A DNA stretch of 11,451 nt. It comes from RGIG4790 sp964437615. GTDB taxonomy: Bacteria; Bacillota; Clostridia; Christensenellales; UBA1242. Positions 1-5,867 of the stretch are shown piece by piece. The stretch lies in contig CAYTHL010000034.1 in NCBI GenBank assembly GCA_964437615.1, positions 1 through 11,451 of the forward strand, written 5' to 3'. The translations under genes and the position numbers were made by a program. The notes under the pieces are model-generated. The model made no database searches, was not told the origin of the DNA, and saw only the letters and a list, made by a program, of their open reading frames with translations. Each line of letters starts with the position of its first letter. Within the stretch, counting starts at the first letter, position 1.

Positions 1-2061
1 TTCACTATAAGAAGAAACATAATCAGGAGCACAAACAATACTAGAAGAAATATATGTTGAATAAACACCCCAGCCAATTAATGTTTCAGCAGAAGGACTA
101 AATATTTTTAAATTTTCCGAACACCCAAAAACAACTGAATCGGATGATGGACAATCACCATTTTCAACAACACCGAAAGAATCAACAGAACTTGGAATAT
201 AAAGGCTAGTTAAACTATAACAGTAGTTAAATGCACCAGGACATATTATTTGAACGCCCTCAGAAATTGTTGCATATCGTAAATTATAACAATACTTAAA
301 AGCATCATTGTAGATATAAATAACACTGCTTGGAATTTCAACACCCGTTAAATTTGAACAATCAGAAAATGCACTAGCACTAATACTTGTTATGTTATTA
401 TTTATTTTTAAAACACCATTTAGATTTGTTTTATTAGAACCGCCATTAAGCACACCATTATCAACAGTTATATAATCATCGTCAATTAACTCATCCCAAC
501 TTAGGAGCATTACATCGGTATCAGCATCAAAAAGTCCATATGGTGCTATAAAAACAGCTAGAAAAGAAACATTTTGTGTTACAATTTGCATTGTAGGGTC
601 AATTATATTTTCGCCGTCTAATGACCAGCCGCTAAAAATATATCCGTCCATAGTTGGGTCAGTAGGTAAAGTAGAATATGAACCACTTTGAACAATATAA
701 CTTGCGTATGTTTCATTATCTACAACAAAAGTTACATCATAATAGTAAGTTATATCTGCGGTTAAAACTATATCCGCAACAATTTTATAGGTAGATAAGT
801 CTACACTTGTACCGTTTAAAAGCCAACCATTAAATGTCTTATATTCGGTATTTGTAACATTTACAGCACTTGCAAGCTCTCCATTGCGAATGGTCTGAGA
901 ACTTATAACTTCATCTTCATAAACAAAATTAACCGTATGCAATTGAGTAAATTTAGCAAAAAATGTTGTATCTGCTGTTATTGGATAACTAGCTAAATCT
1001 ATAACATCAACACCATTTATTGTCCAACCGTCAAACTCATAGCCCGTTTTTGTTGGCGTTTCAGAATAATTAGCAAAATTATCTTTAACAACATAACCGC
1101 TATAAAGTGTAGTGTCGTTTGCAACAAAAGATACCAAATATTGATAGGTTACATCAGCAACAAACTTTGTATTTGTAGTAACTATATATGTATTTAAATC
1201 AACAGCTTGACCGTCAACTGTCCAGCCATTGAAAATTACAGAATTTGTACTCTCTGGGTCAACAACAGAAACCTTGCTGCCCGTTGTTAAAATTTGAACA
1301 TTATATACACTACCGTCAAATTCAAATGTAGCAACTACTTGGCTATCCGTTTCAAGATTTGCTATAAATTGCTCATAATAAGCAATAGAATTTTCCAAAT
1401 CAGCAATTTTTGAGCTTAGAGCACTAACCGTTGTAGAATTATTTTGAATTTGCAGCGTTAGCTCACTAATTTGACTATTTAAAGATAAAATTTGCGAGTT
1501 TAAAACTGTAATAGTACTTAAATTAGCTTCATTAGCACTTTGCAATTGATTATTTGTTGCTTGCAAAGTGGACATTTGAGATTGCAGAGAACTTATAGTG
1601 GCAGTATTATTTTCTTCAGAAACTTGCAAAGCCGCTACTTGTTGCTGCAAACTAAGAATAGTTACATTGTTGGCAGCAATTACTTCTTCATTATCCTTTA
1701 TTGTAGCATTTAAGGTGTCTACTGTTGTGTTTAAATCATTAACAGTTGTAGTAAAAGATAAAACTTGTGAAGTAAGACTATTGTTTTCTGCAACAACTTT
1801 TTCATAATCTGCACAAGTAGATTTCCAGTCACTATAATATTGATTATAAAGGGTAGTTAAATACTCATTTTGAGCTTCTACTGTTTCTAATGCACCAGAG
1901 CCGTCAGTATAACCTTGGTCATAAGCAGCTTGATATTCTTCTGCCGTATAATATTTGCTGCCGTCGATTGTGCCTTTAATTGCAGCCCAGCTACAATAAA
2001 TACCTATTCCAGCACCAGCAAGCAATAAGGCAATTAATGTATAAGTTATAAAATTTTTCAT
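1..2061 (-). CDS. Large membrane-anchored surface protein, 5' part (coiled coil, InlB-type repeats, BspA-type LRRs); gene H
   Basis: The frame is open from ATG at 2061 to the window edge: 687 codons, no stop, so the C-terminus is missing. An AAGGGGG ribosome site lies 7 nt before the ATG, inside the end of gene G (4-nt gap), so the two are probably co-translated. Residues 1-28 form a hydrophobic signal anchor. Residues ~85-236 are a Gln/Asn/Ser/Leu-rich coiled coil. Four InlB B-like (Listeria-Bacteroides) repeats follow at ~240-303, 308-372, 374-438 and 441-505, each with a G-Y/F-x-F-(D/S/N)-G-W type core. From ~545 come BspA/LRR_5-type repeats with AF..C..L and IPSSV signatures. Such modules usually mediate adhesion or protein binding outside the cell; that role is family knowledge, not shown here. 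I infer an exported stalk (coiled coil) with a binding head, and as last visible member of operon C-H it could be the element's attachment protein. A plain cell-surface adhesin is the alternative. Confidence 0.88.
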   Translation of the reverse strand, partial: MKNFITYTLIALLLAGAGIGIYCSWAAIKGTIDGSKYYTAEEYQAAYDQGYTDGSGALETVEAQNEYLTTLYNQYYSDWKSTCADYEKVVAENNSLTSQVLSFTTTVNDLNTTVDTLNATIKDNEEVIAANNVTILSLQQQVAALQVSEENNTATISSLQSQMSTLQATNNQLQSANEANLSTITVLNSQILSLNSQISELTLQIQNNSTTVSALSSKIADLENSIAYYEQFIANLETDSQVVATFEFDGSVYNVQILTTGSKVSVVDPESTNSVIFNGWTVDGQAVDLNTYIVTTNTKFVADVTYQYLVSFVANDTTLYSGYVVKDNFANYSETPTKTGYEFDGWTINGVDVIDLASYPITADTTFFAKFTQLHTVNFVYEDEVISSQTIRNGELASAVNVTNTEYKTFNGWLLNGTSVDLSTYKIVADIVLTADITYYYDVTFVVDNETYASYIVQSGSYSTLPTDPTMDGYIFSGWSLDGENIIDPTMQIVTQNVSFLAVFIAPYGLFDADTDVMLLSWDELIDDDYITVDNGVLNGGSNKTNLNGVLKINNNITSISASAFSDCSNLTGVEIPSSVIYIYNDAFKYCYNLRYATISEGVQIICPGAFNYCYSLTSLYIPSSVDSFGVVENGDCPSSDSVVFGCSENLKIFSPSAETLIGWGVYSTYISSSIVCAPDYVSSYSE

Positions 2062-2065
2062 TCAA

Positions 2066-2578
2066 TTACCCCCTTTCTACAACCTTTAAAATTGAACCAT
2101 AAATTTGCATGTAGGCATTTAAATAAGAAATACTACTATCTTCATTTTCAACAACAAGCGCAACACGAGTGCTTGCAGCTGTAAATGTTATAACTACATT
2201 CATATTTAAAGTAGAAACAAGTTCACCGGTTGTAGAGTAAAAGTGTAAAACAATATCTCCAGAGATAGAACCAGCATAAACTTTTACATTGGTTGCTAAA
2301 ATATCATTAAACAAAATTGTATAACTGCCTTGAGTTCCGTCAAAACTCATAGCTTCATCTAAGATTTCGTTAGTATAAGTTACATAATTTTCAGTTTCAA
2401 ACTCAATAACCCCACCATAATCATGCTTATATTCCACAGAGTAATCTGCCTTAGTTTCAAGAGTGGTCAAAGTTCCATACACAGAACTTGTTTCTGACCA
2501 AATGCCACTAAGTTTGAAAATGGAAAATAAGCCCGTGACTATAAAAATTATGCAGATAGGATACCAATACCATTTCAT
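2066..2578 (-). CDS. Small membrane-anchored protein of unknown function (gene G)
   Basis: This is a 170-aa protein I do not recognise. Residues ~5-22 form one hydrophobic N-terminal segment (rich in Trp, Tyr and Ile), best read as a signal anchor. The remaining ~145 residues are Thr/Ser/Tyr-rich, low in Lys/Arg and predicted mostly beta, as expected for an extracytoplasmic domain. The ATG overlaps the stop of gene F (ATGA, 2575-2578) and a GGTGGAG ribosome site lies just upstream, so it is translationally coupled to F. The downstream gene H starts 4 nt after its stop. Its place between two other anchored, exported proteins suggests that the three form one surface or virion structure. If the block is a filamentous-phage operon, G sits where a minor coat protein would be. 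The function is inference only. Confidence 0.82.
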   Translation of the reverse strand: MKWYWYPICIIFIVTGLFSIFKLSGIWSETSSVYGTLTTLETKADYSVEYKHDYGGVIEFETENYVTYTNEILDEAMSFDGTQGSYTILFNDILATNVKVYAGSISGDIVLHFYSTTGELVSTLNMNVVITFTAASTRVALVVENEDSSISYLNAYMQIYGSILKVVERG

Positions 2579-3834
2579 AGCTCCACCCCCGAATTAGAAT
2601 TTACAAGCGTAATATTACTTGTGTTTATTGTATCGGCTGTAAGGCCGGTATCTTTTAGTGAACCAAGCAGCAAAGTAAATGTGCGGCTAGTTTCACTAGT
2701 AATAGTAAGTTCTTTAATATTTAAGCCGTAAAGGGCATAATAATAGAACCCAAGAACATTTGTTGTGTTAGAAAAATTACTAACATCAAAGTTAATATAA
2801 ATATCTAAATTATAATTTTGCAGTTCGCTAATTAAGCTAGAAGACAAACTATAATACCAACCACCATCGATTTGGCTATAAGTAGGTACAAAGTCTGCTT
2901 CTGAGATATAGTAAACGCCGGCCGCTTTCCAAAACTCTACATCCCATGTTATGCCAGATGTATTATAATTACTATCTTCACCAACCGAACCAAACAAACT
3001 TTGAGCTGCATAACTTAAACCAGCACGAGAATAATAACAATCTATACTATAGTAAGCATTTATTAAAGTTCCTTCTCCAAGTGGTTCATCATCAACTGTA
3101 CCATTATCATCTACACCATAAACATGAATGTAATCGCCCATGTCTACAAGCGGCATAAAAAACGAACCAGTTCCGTAACTTTGCCCCTTACACATTTTTG
3201 CCATTTCTTGCAGAAGTTCAGTATATGTGTAATAGTGAGTAGTTGTTTTTTCTACATTGACAGAACAAACATCTTCAAATTTTCCTTGTATCCAATTAAA
3301 GGTAAAAAAGTTATAAAGACTATTGCCAATCGCACGCCATATTAGAGCAGTATTTTTTTCAGTTGTTGTAACCGTATATAAACCATCTAATCTAATAGCA
3401 CAAAGTTCGCCTCCACTTAGGTCAATATAATAAGATTCTTTATGTTGCTCGTCATCGTTTACTTCGTCATATTTATGCAAACTAGGCCAGCTTTCCCCGT
3501 CATAAGTATCGTAATAATACAAAGCAGTAGAGCCGTCACTATATGTTATAAGCTGATAGCCACGAGAATATAGCGCAGTTCTTTTATAATCACTATAACA
3601 ATTAATCATAAAATCAAGAACTTCAAGTCCAGAGTTATTATAATTTTCATAATACCGCAAACTAAATGTTGGTTTTTCTTCGCCAGTTTGAGGGTCTGTA
3701 ACCGATAACGCATAGGTAGATGTTGTATTTGTATATAAATCTTTATCCGTATAAGTTACATATATAAGCAAAGCTGTAAAAATAAAGCCTATAAAAGCAA
3801 AAACTGCTAAAGATATATCTAAAACTTTTCTCAT
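2575..3834 (-). CDS. Membrane-anchored, Tyr/Ser-rich exported protein of unknown function (gene F)
   Basis: The 419-aa reading starts at ATG 3834, preceded at 5 nt by AAGGAG (3840-3845). An in-frame ATG at 3879 would add 15 residues but lies in the loop of an intrinsic terminator and has no ribosome site, so I reject it. Residues ~6-27 are a hydrophobic signal anchor (SLAVFAFIGFIFTALLIYV). The rest is very rich in Tyr, Ser, Thr and Asp with few basic residues, consistent with an exported beta-rich domain. I see no catalytic motif and do not recognise the family. It is the first gene after the terminator following E and overlaps G by 4 nt. By position and size it matches the adsorption/minor coat protein (gene III-like) of a filamentous phage, but there is no sequence evidence for that assignment. 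Confidence 0.85.
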   Translation of the reverse strand: MRKVLDISLAVFAFIGFIFTALLIYVTYTDKDLYTNTTSTYALSVTDPQTGEEKPTFSLRYYENYNNSGLEVLDFMINCYSDYKRTALYSRGYQLITYSDGSTALYYYDTYDGESWPSLHKYDEVNDDEQHKESYYIDLSGGELCAIRLDGLYTVTTTEKNTALIWRAIGNSLYNFFTFNWIQGKFEDVCSVNVEKTTTHYYTYTELLQEMAKMCKGQSYGTGSFFMPLVDMGDYIHVYGVDDNGTVDDEPLGEGTLINAYYSIDCYYSRAGLSYAAQSLFGSVGEDSNYNTSGITWDVEFWKAAGVYYISEADFVPTYSQIDGGWYYSLSSSLISELQNYNLDIYINFDVSNFSNTTNVLGFYYYALYGLNIKELTITSETSRTFTLLLGSLKDTGLTADTINTSNITLVNSNSGVEL

Positions 3835-3852
3835 TTTTTCTCCTTTTATTAT

Positions 3853-3900
3853 TTTTTTAAAAAAGCACCAAAAAGACATTTATATATCTCATGGTGCTTT
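3853..3900 (-). terminator. Intrinsic terminator between gene E and gene F
   Basis: On the minus strand a 9-bp perfect stem AAAGCACCA/TGGTGCTTT (arms 3892-3900 and 3862-3870) with a 21-nt AT-rich loop is followed by a T-run. It begins 3 nt after the stop of E and ends before the ribosome site of F. Since genes F-H have no obvious promoter of their own, it is probably a leaky terminator that keeps the upstream small genes (C-E) at a higher level than F-H. Filamentous phages use the same arrangement after their major coat gene. Confidence 0.8.
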
Positions 3901-3903
3901 AAG

Positions 3904-4062
3904 TTAAACTAAACCGTTCCAACCAAAAAAATCTAAAACTTTTGCAAGCCATTTTAGTGCCACACCAATCCATTCAAATAATTTTGCAATAATGGAAAGT
4001 GGCCAACTACCAAAAAAAATTATAAGCACTATAATAGCTGCAATTATTAAAACTTTTTTCAT
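3904..4062 (-). CDS. 52-aa hydrophobic/amphipathic protein, coat-like candidate (gene E)
   Basis: ATG at 4062 lies 1 nt after the stop of gene D, with AAGG 7 nt upstream; the stop is at 3904. The protein is MKK, then a strongly hydrophobic helix (residues ~4-18, VLIIAAIIVLIIFF), then a Trp-containing amphipathic stretch (residues ~22-47) ending in FFGWNGLV. The size is that of a filamentous-phage coat protein, a holin-like peptide or another small membrane protein. It ends directly at an intrinsic terminator and is packed tightly behind D, which argues for a real, well-expressed gene despite its length. The order C-D-E-terminator-F favours a virion coat or assembly peptide, but this is inference. 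A short-ORF cut-off would miss this gene. Confidence 0.7.
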   Translation of the reverse strand: MKKVLIIAAIIVLIIFFGSWPLSIIAKLFEWIGVALKWLAKVLDFFGWNGLV

Positions 4063-4063
4063 A

Positions 4064-4258
4064 CTATAACCTTATAGCAGCTGCGGCATTCACGGTTTCT
4101 ATCACAGAAGAACTTTCGCCAAACCATTCTGCAATTTGCACCCCAAAACTAATACCATTAACGGCACATCCAATAGCGACACTTAAGCAGAAAATGCCAA
4201 CAGCCAGTGCAGCACCAAGTAAAATAAACCCTATTGCTTTCAAAATTTCAGTTGCCAA
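4064..4258 (-). CDS. 64-aa small membrane protein, TTG start (gene D)
   Basis: The start is TTG at 4258 (MATEILKAIG...), supported by a TAAGGGGGTG ribosome site about 7 nt upstream and a 14-nt gap to gene C; no in-frame ATG exists nearby. Residues ~8-35 are a long Gly/Ala/Ile/Leu-rich hydrophobic segment (FILLGAALAVGIFCLSVAIG). A weakly acidic amphipathic tail follows (EWFGESSS) and an Ala-rich end. It lacks the basic C-terminus typical of classical filamentous major coat proteins. Gene E begins 1 nt after its stop, so D and E are likely made together. It could be a coat protein, a minor tip protein or a holin-like peptide. I do not recognise a family. Confidence 0.75.
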   Translation of the reverse strand: MATEILKAIGFILLGAALAVGIFCLSVAIGCAVNGISFGVQIAEWFGESSSVIETVNAAAAIRL

Positions 4259-4272
4259 AATTTAACACCCCC

Positions 4273-4587
4273 TTATTTTTCTTTTAAGTTTGCAGCAACC
4301 GCCTTAATGCCGTAGTTGGAAACTTCATACTGAACTACTACTTCGGCAAGCGCAAAGCATTTATCAAAAACAGATTTTTCAACTTTGTAATCTTGTACGG
4401 TAGAATTTGTATAACCATTTTGTTTTGAAAAATTCTCGCCACTCACACAACGCAAGATATATCTATCTGGTTGGGCAGACACTATTCGACCGTCTTGACC
4501 TCTAAATTCGGTTGTTGCTCCTTTAAAAATTTTTTCTAGGACTATGCCGTCCTCTTTAATTATTCTTTTAATGTTGTTTGTTGCCAT
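4273..4587 (-). CDS. 104-aa protein of unknown function, possible ssDNA-binding-type role (gene C)
   Basis: ATG at 4587 has AAGGAG about 9 nt upstream in a very A-rich leader. The 104-aa soluble protein has alternating short strands (GIVLEKIF, TEFRGQDGRIV, DRYILRCVS) and a C-terminal part with FALAEVVVQYEV. There is no signal peptide or membrane segment. I do not recognise the family. It is the first gene of the C-H run and the only soluble one, directly before the two tiny membrane proteins. In filamentous phages that slot belongs to the ssDNA-binding protein (gene V type), and the small beta-rich layout is compatible. This is a positional guess; a structure prediction showing an OB-fold dimer would support it. 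Confidence 0.82.
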   Translation of the reverse strand: MATNNIKRIIKEDGIVLEKIFKGATTEFRGQDGRIVSAQPDRYILRCVSGENFSKQNGYTNSTVQDYKVEKSVFDKCFALAEVVVQYEVSNYGIKAVAANLKEK

Positions 4588-4655
4588 AATTTTTTTCTCC
4601 TTAAATTTTATTTTTTATTTTTTATTTATTGGCTAATTTAATATCTATCGGCTTG

Positions 4656-4698
4656 ACACTACCGACTATGTGCCTACGCAAGGTAGGGCTTACAGTGT
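4656..4698 (-). promoter_or_regulatory. Structured 5' leader of gene C
   Basis: In the leader of the C-H run, a perfect hairpin CCTAC-GCAAG-GTAGG (4673-4687, plus-strand letters) sits inside a wider inverted pair ACACT (4656-4660) / AGTGT (4694-4698). Together they form a nested structure near the predicted 5' end of the transcript. An A/T-rich unstructured stretch then leads to the ribosome site of C. It could be a translational operator, an mRNA stabiliser, or a DNA origin/packaging hairpin if this is phage DNA. Confidence 0.45.
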
Positions 4699-4699
4699 T

Positions 4700-4729
4700 A
4701 TTAAATTGTTATAAGTTATTGACCGACAA
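4700..4729 (-). promoter_or_regulatory. Probable sigma-70-type promoter of the C-H operon
   Basis: On the minus strand a -35-like TTGTCG (4724-4729) is separated by 18 nt from a -10-like TTTAAT (4700-4705). Transcription would start near 4693 and give a leader of about 105 nt before gene C. The match is moderate (4/6 and 5/6 to consensus). It faces away from the stronger plus-strand promoter at 4782-4810. Confidence 0.5.
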
Positions 4730-4781
4730 AAACACCAAACGCAATCTAGTGACGACGTCGGAACTTTTTTGTGAAAAAGTA

Positions 4782-4810
4782 TTGACTTTTTATTTTTTAT
4801 TACTTATAAT
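4782..4810 (+). promoter_or_regulatory. Near-consensus sigma-70 promoter driving a plus-strand small RNA
   Basis: TTGACT (4782-4787), a 17-nt spacer and a perfect TATAAT (4805-4810). No protein-coding gene on the plus strand follows: the next plus-strand gene is proS, more than 1 kb away and with its own promoter. The transcript instead runs into four hairpins and a terminator (4817-4938). ACTTATAA (4802-4809) at the -10 has an inverted copy TTATAAGT at 4709-4716, a possible operator pair. Confidence 0.72.
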
Positions 4811-4816
4811 GTTAAT

Positions 4817-4938
4817 GTTCTTAATGAACTACACATTATTTGTGTAAGGCTTATAACTTTTGTTTATAAGCACCAGTTGAGATTGTTTTACAATCACATC
4901 AACATTGGGCTGGGTGGTCAATCCCAGTCATTTTTTTT
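4817..4938 (+). ncRNA. Candidate small structured RNA (~120 nt), partly antisense to gene B
   Basis: Downstream of the promoter at 4782-4810 lie four successive inverted repeats on the plus strand. They are TACACA/TGTGTA (4830-4846), GCTTATAA/TTATAAGC (4849-4871), GTTGA-GATTG/CAATC-ACA-TCAAC (4876-4903, 3-nt bulge) and a terminator stem (4908-4929) followed by eight T. Promoter, compact hairpins and terminator in correct order without a coding frame make an independent small RNA the simplest reading. I recognise no known RNA family. Its last ~20 nt are complementary to the final codons and stop of the MazF-like gene B. It may therefore act as a cis-antisense regulator of B, or as a copy-number/replication control RNA of the element. 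The start site is estimated from the -10 spacing. Confidence 0.6.
4908..4938 (+). terminator. Intrinsic terminator of the small RNA
   Basis: A 7-bp stem GGCTGGG/CCCAGTC (arms 4908-4914 and 4923-4929, one G-U pair, 8-nt loop) is followed by A and eight T (4931-4938). The T-run lies only on the plus-strand 3' side, so it terminates plus-strand transcripts. It overlaps the end of the minus-strand gene B, whose stop codon is at 4918-4920. Confidence 0.75.
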
Positions 4939-5340
4939 GTGTTTAAATCTATCATAAAGTTTTCTATTTCTTTGCTTTTGCCTTGAATGATTGAAAATAG
5001 TATCTTTAATCAAATTCACTTTGCTAACCGAAACATCCATATTTTTATGATTTTCTTTAAATTTATTATTTACCCTAATAGGCTGACCTTCGTTATCTTC
5101 AATTTCTAAATAATGCTTATAATAGGTTTTTTGTTTTGTCTTTTTATTTTGATAACCTTTTAATTCTGTTCTGTTTGCACCTTTCTTTGAAGATAGGGGA
5201 ACAACAGCTAAATCATTCTCGTTAGTATCTACAACTACAACTGGCCTCGTTTTATTCGAGCTGGTTTTTTGTTTGCCCAAATACTTGTCATTAGTTGTTA
5301 ATGTTCGCCCCCAAGGTATAAACTTTTTCTTCTTAGTCAA
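4918..5340 (-). CDS. PemK/MazF-like protein (gene B)
   Basis: This 140-aa protein starts at ATG 5340 with AAAGGAG six nt upstream. The core RPVVVVD (residues 32-38) and LAVVPLSS (44-51) matches the KxRPvvV / ivaPlSS strands of the PemK/MazF fold. HYLEIED (76-82) and a conserved-looking IFNHSR (115-120) follow, then a very basic tail. It is longer than a typical MazF (~110 aa) and highly Lys-rich. MazF relatives are sequence-specific mRNA endoribonucleases of toxin-antitoxin pairs, but the weak similarity means nuclease activity is unproven here. It lies 27 nt behind gene A, probably one transcript. A could be its partner, although A does not look like a MazE-type antitoxin. Its 3' end overlaps the terminator of the antisense small RNA. 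Confidence 0.75.
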   Translation of the reverse strand: MTKKKKFIPWGRTLTTNDKYLGKQKTSSNKTRPVVVVDTNENDLAVVPLSSKKGANRTELKGYQNKKTKQKTYYKHYLEIEDNEGQPIRVNNKFKENHKNMDVSVSKVNLIKDTIFNHSRQKQRNRKLYDRFKHKKNDWD

Positions 5341-5367
5341 TACTTTCTCCTTTGTTACAAGCTATTA

Positions 5368-5637
5368 TTAAGACTTGCTTTTTGTTTTTTGCTTATAATT
5401 TGGGTGCTTAGACATAAATGCTCTTCGAGAGTCTTTTTGAGCTGCCAAGTATCCGCTTCTATAAGCTTTTTGAGTATCACTCAATTTGCGTGGCTTGCCG
5501 TTTTTGTCTGTCTTAATCATTCCATCATTCGTAATGTGGACATCGTTTTGAAGTTCATCAAACATTTTTTGACCCTTTTCACTAGGATTAAGCAGTGTTA
5601 CACTTTGACCACGCCTATTTTTTACAATAACTGCCAT
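5368..5637 (-). CDS. Small basic protein of unknown function (gene A)
   Basis: This is an 89-aa, Lys/Arg-rich protein starting at ATG 5637 with an excellent AAAGGAGG ribosome site 8 nt upstream. Notable patterns are SVTLLNPSEKGQK (12-24), TNDGMIKTDKNGKPRKL (36-52) and a helical SDTQKAYRSGYLAAQKDSRR (53-72). The arrangement resembles small clostridial proteins I have seen in accessory regions, but I can name no function. It is soluble and possibly nucleic-acid binding by charge. It is the first gene of the A-B pair and the rightmost gene of the minus-strand block. It may partner or regulate B. Confidence 0.75.
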   Translation of the reverse strand: MAVIVKNRRGQSVTLLNPSEKGQKMFDELQNDVHITNDGMIKTDKNGKPRKLSDTQKAYRSGYLAAQKDSRRAFMSKHPNYKQKTKSKS

Positions 5638-5707
5638 TAACTAAACCTCCTTTTTAAATTTTGGTATGCCACCAATAGGCAATAAGGATGAAAAGCCCGA
5701 AAAAATT

Positions 5708-5750
5708 TGATATTTCCTTACTGCATAAAAAATATCACCCCTACAGTCAA
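5708..5750 (-). promoter_or_regulatory. Probable promoter of genes A-B with an overlapping inverted repeat
   Basis: On the minus strand TTGACT (5745-5750) lies 17 nt from TATGCA (5722-5727), a consensus-like -35 with a weak -10. An 8-bp perfect inverted repeat TGATATTT/AAATATCA (5708-5715 and 5730-5737) brackets the -10. That is a plausible place for a repressor, for instance A or B acting on its own promoter. The spacer to gene A is about 80 nt. Confidence 0.42.
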
Positions 5751-5780
5751 TGCCGAATTGTTAAAAAAGCTGTCTTTTGC

Positions 5781-5809
5781 TTGCATTTTGGGCAAAGAGC
5801 AGTTATAAT
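5781..5809 (+). promoter_or_regulatory. Promoter of proS-lepA
   Basis: TTGCAT (5781-5786), a 17-nt spacer and a perfect TATAAT (5804-5809). Transcription should start near 5816, giving a 5' leader of about 78 nt before proS. Confidence 0.65.
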
Positions 5810-5820
5810 AAGACGCAAAG

Positions 5821-5867
5821 GGTTAGCAAAAATTAGTTTTCGGTGGGTAGTTTTCCGCCAGCTAACC
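5821..5867 (+). promoter_or_regulatory. Hairpin in the proS leader
   Basis: A perfect outer pair GGTTAGC (5821-5827) / GCTAACC (5861-5867) encloses an inner hairpin GGTGG/CCGCC (5842-5859, one G-U). It starts only a few nt after the predicted transcript start and ends 13 nt before the proS ribosome site. No T-run follows, so it is not a terminator, and the T-box AGGGTGG...ACCGCG signature is absent. It may stabilise the mRNA or modulate translation. Confidence 0.5.

Noticed and set aside
1598..1807. Plus-strand frame opposite the coiled coil of gene H
   Set aside because: It is a shadow of the repetitive coiled-coil codons on the minus strand.
3835..3879. Longer start for gene F at ATG 3879
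   Set aside because: This ATG lies in the loop of an intrinsic terminator and lacks a ribosome site, while ATG 3834 has a well-spaced AAGGAG.
4629..4847. 72-aa plus-strand frame in the B-C spacer
   Set aside because: It overlaps promoters in both directions and structured DNA, has no ribosome site and no recognisable protein pattern.
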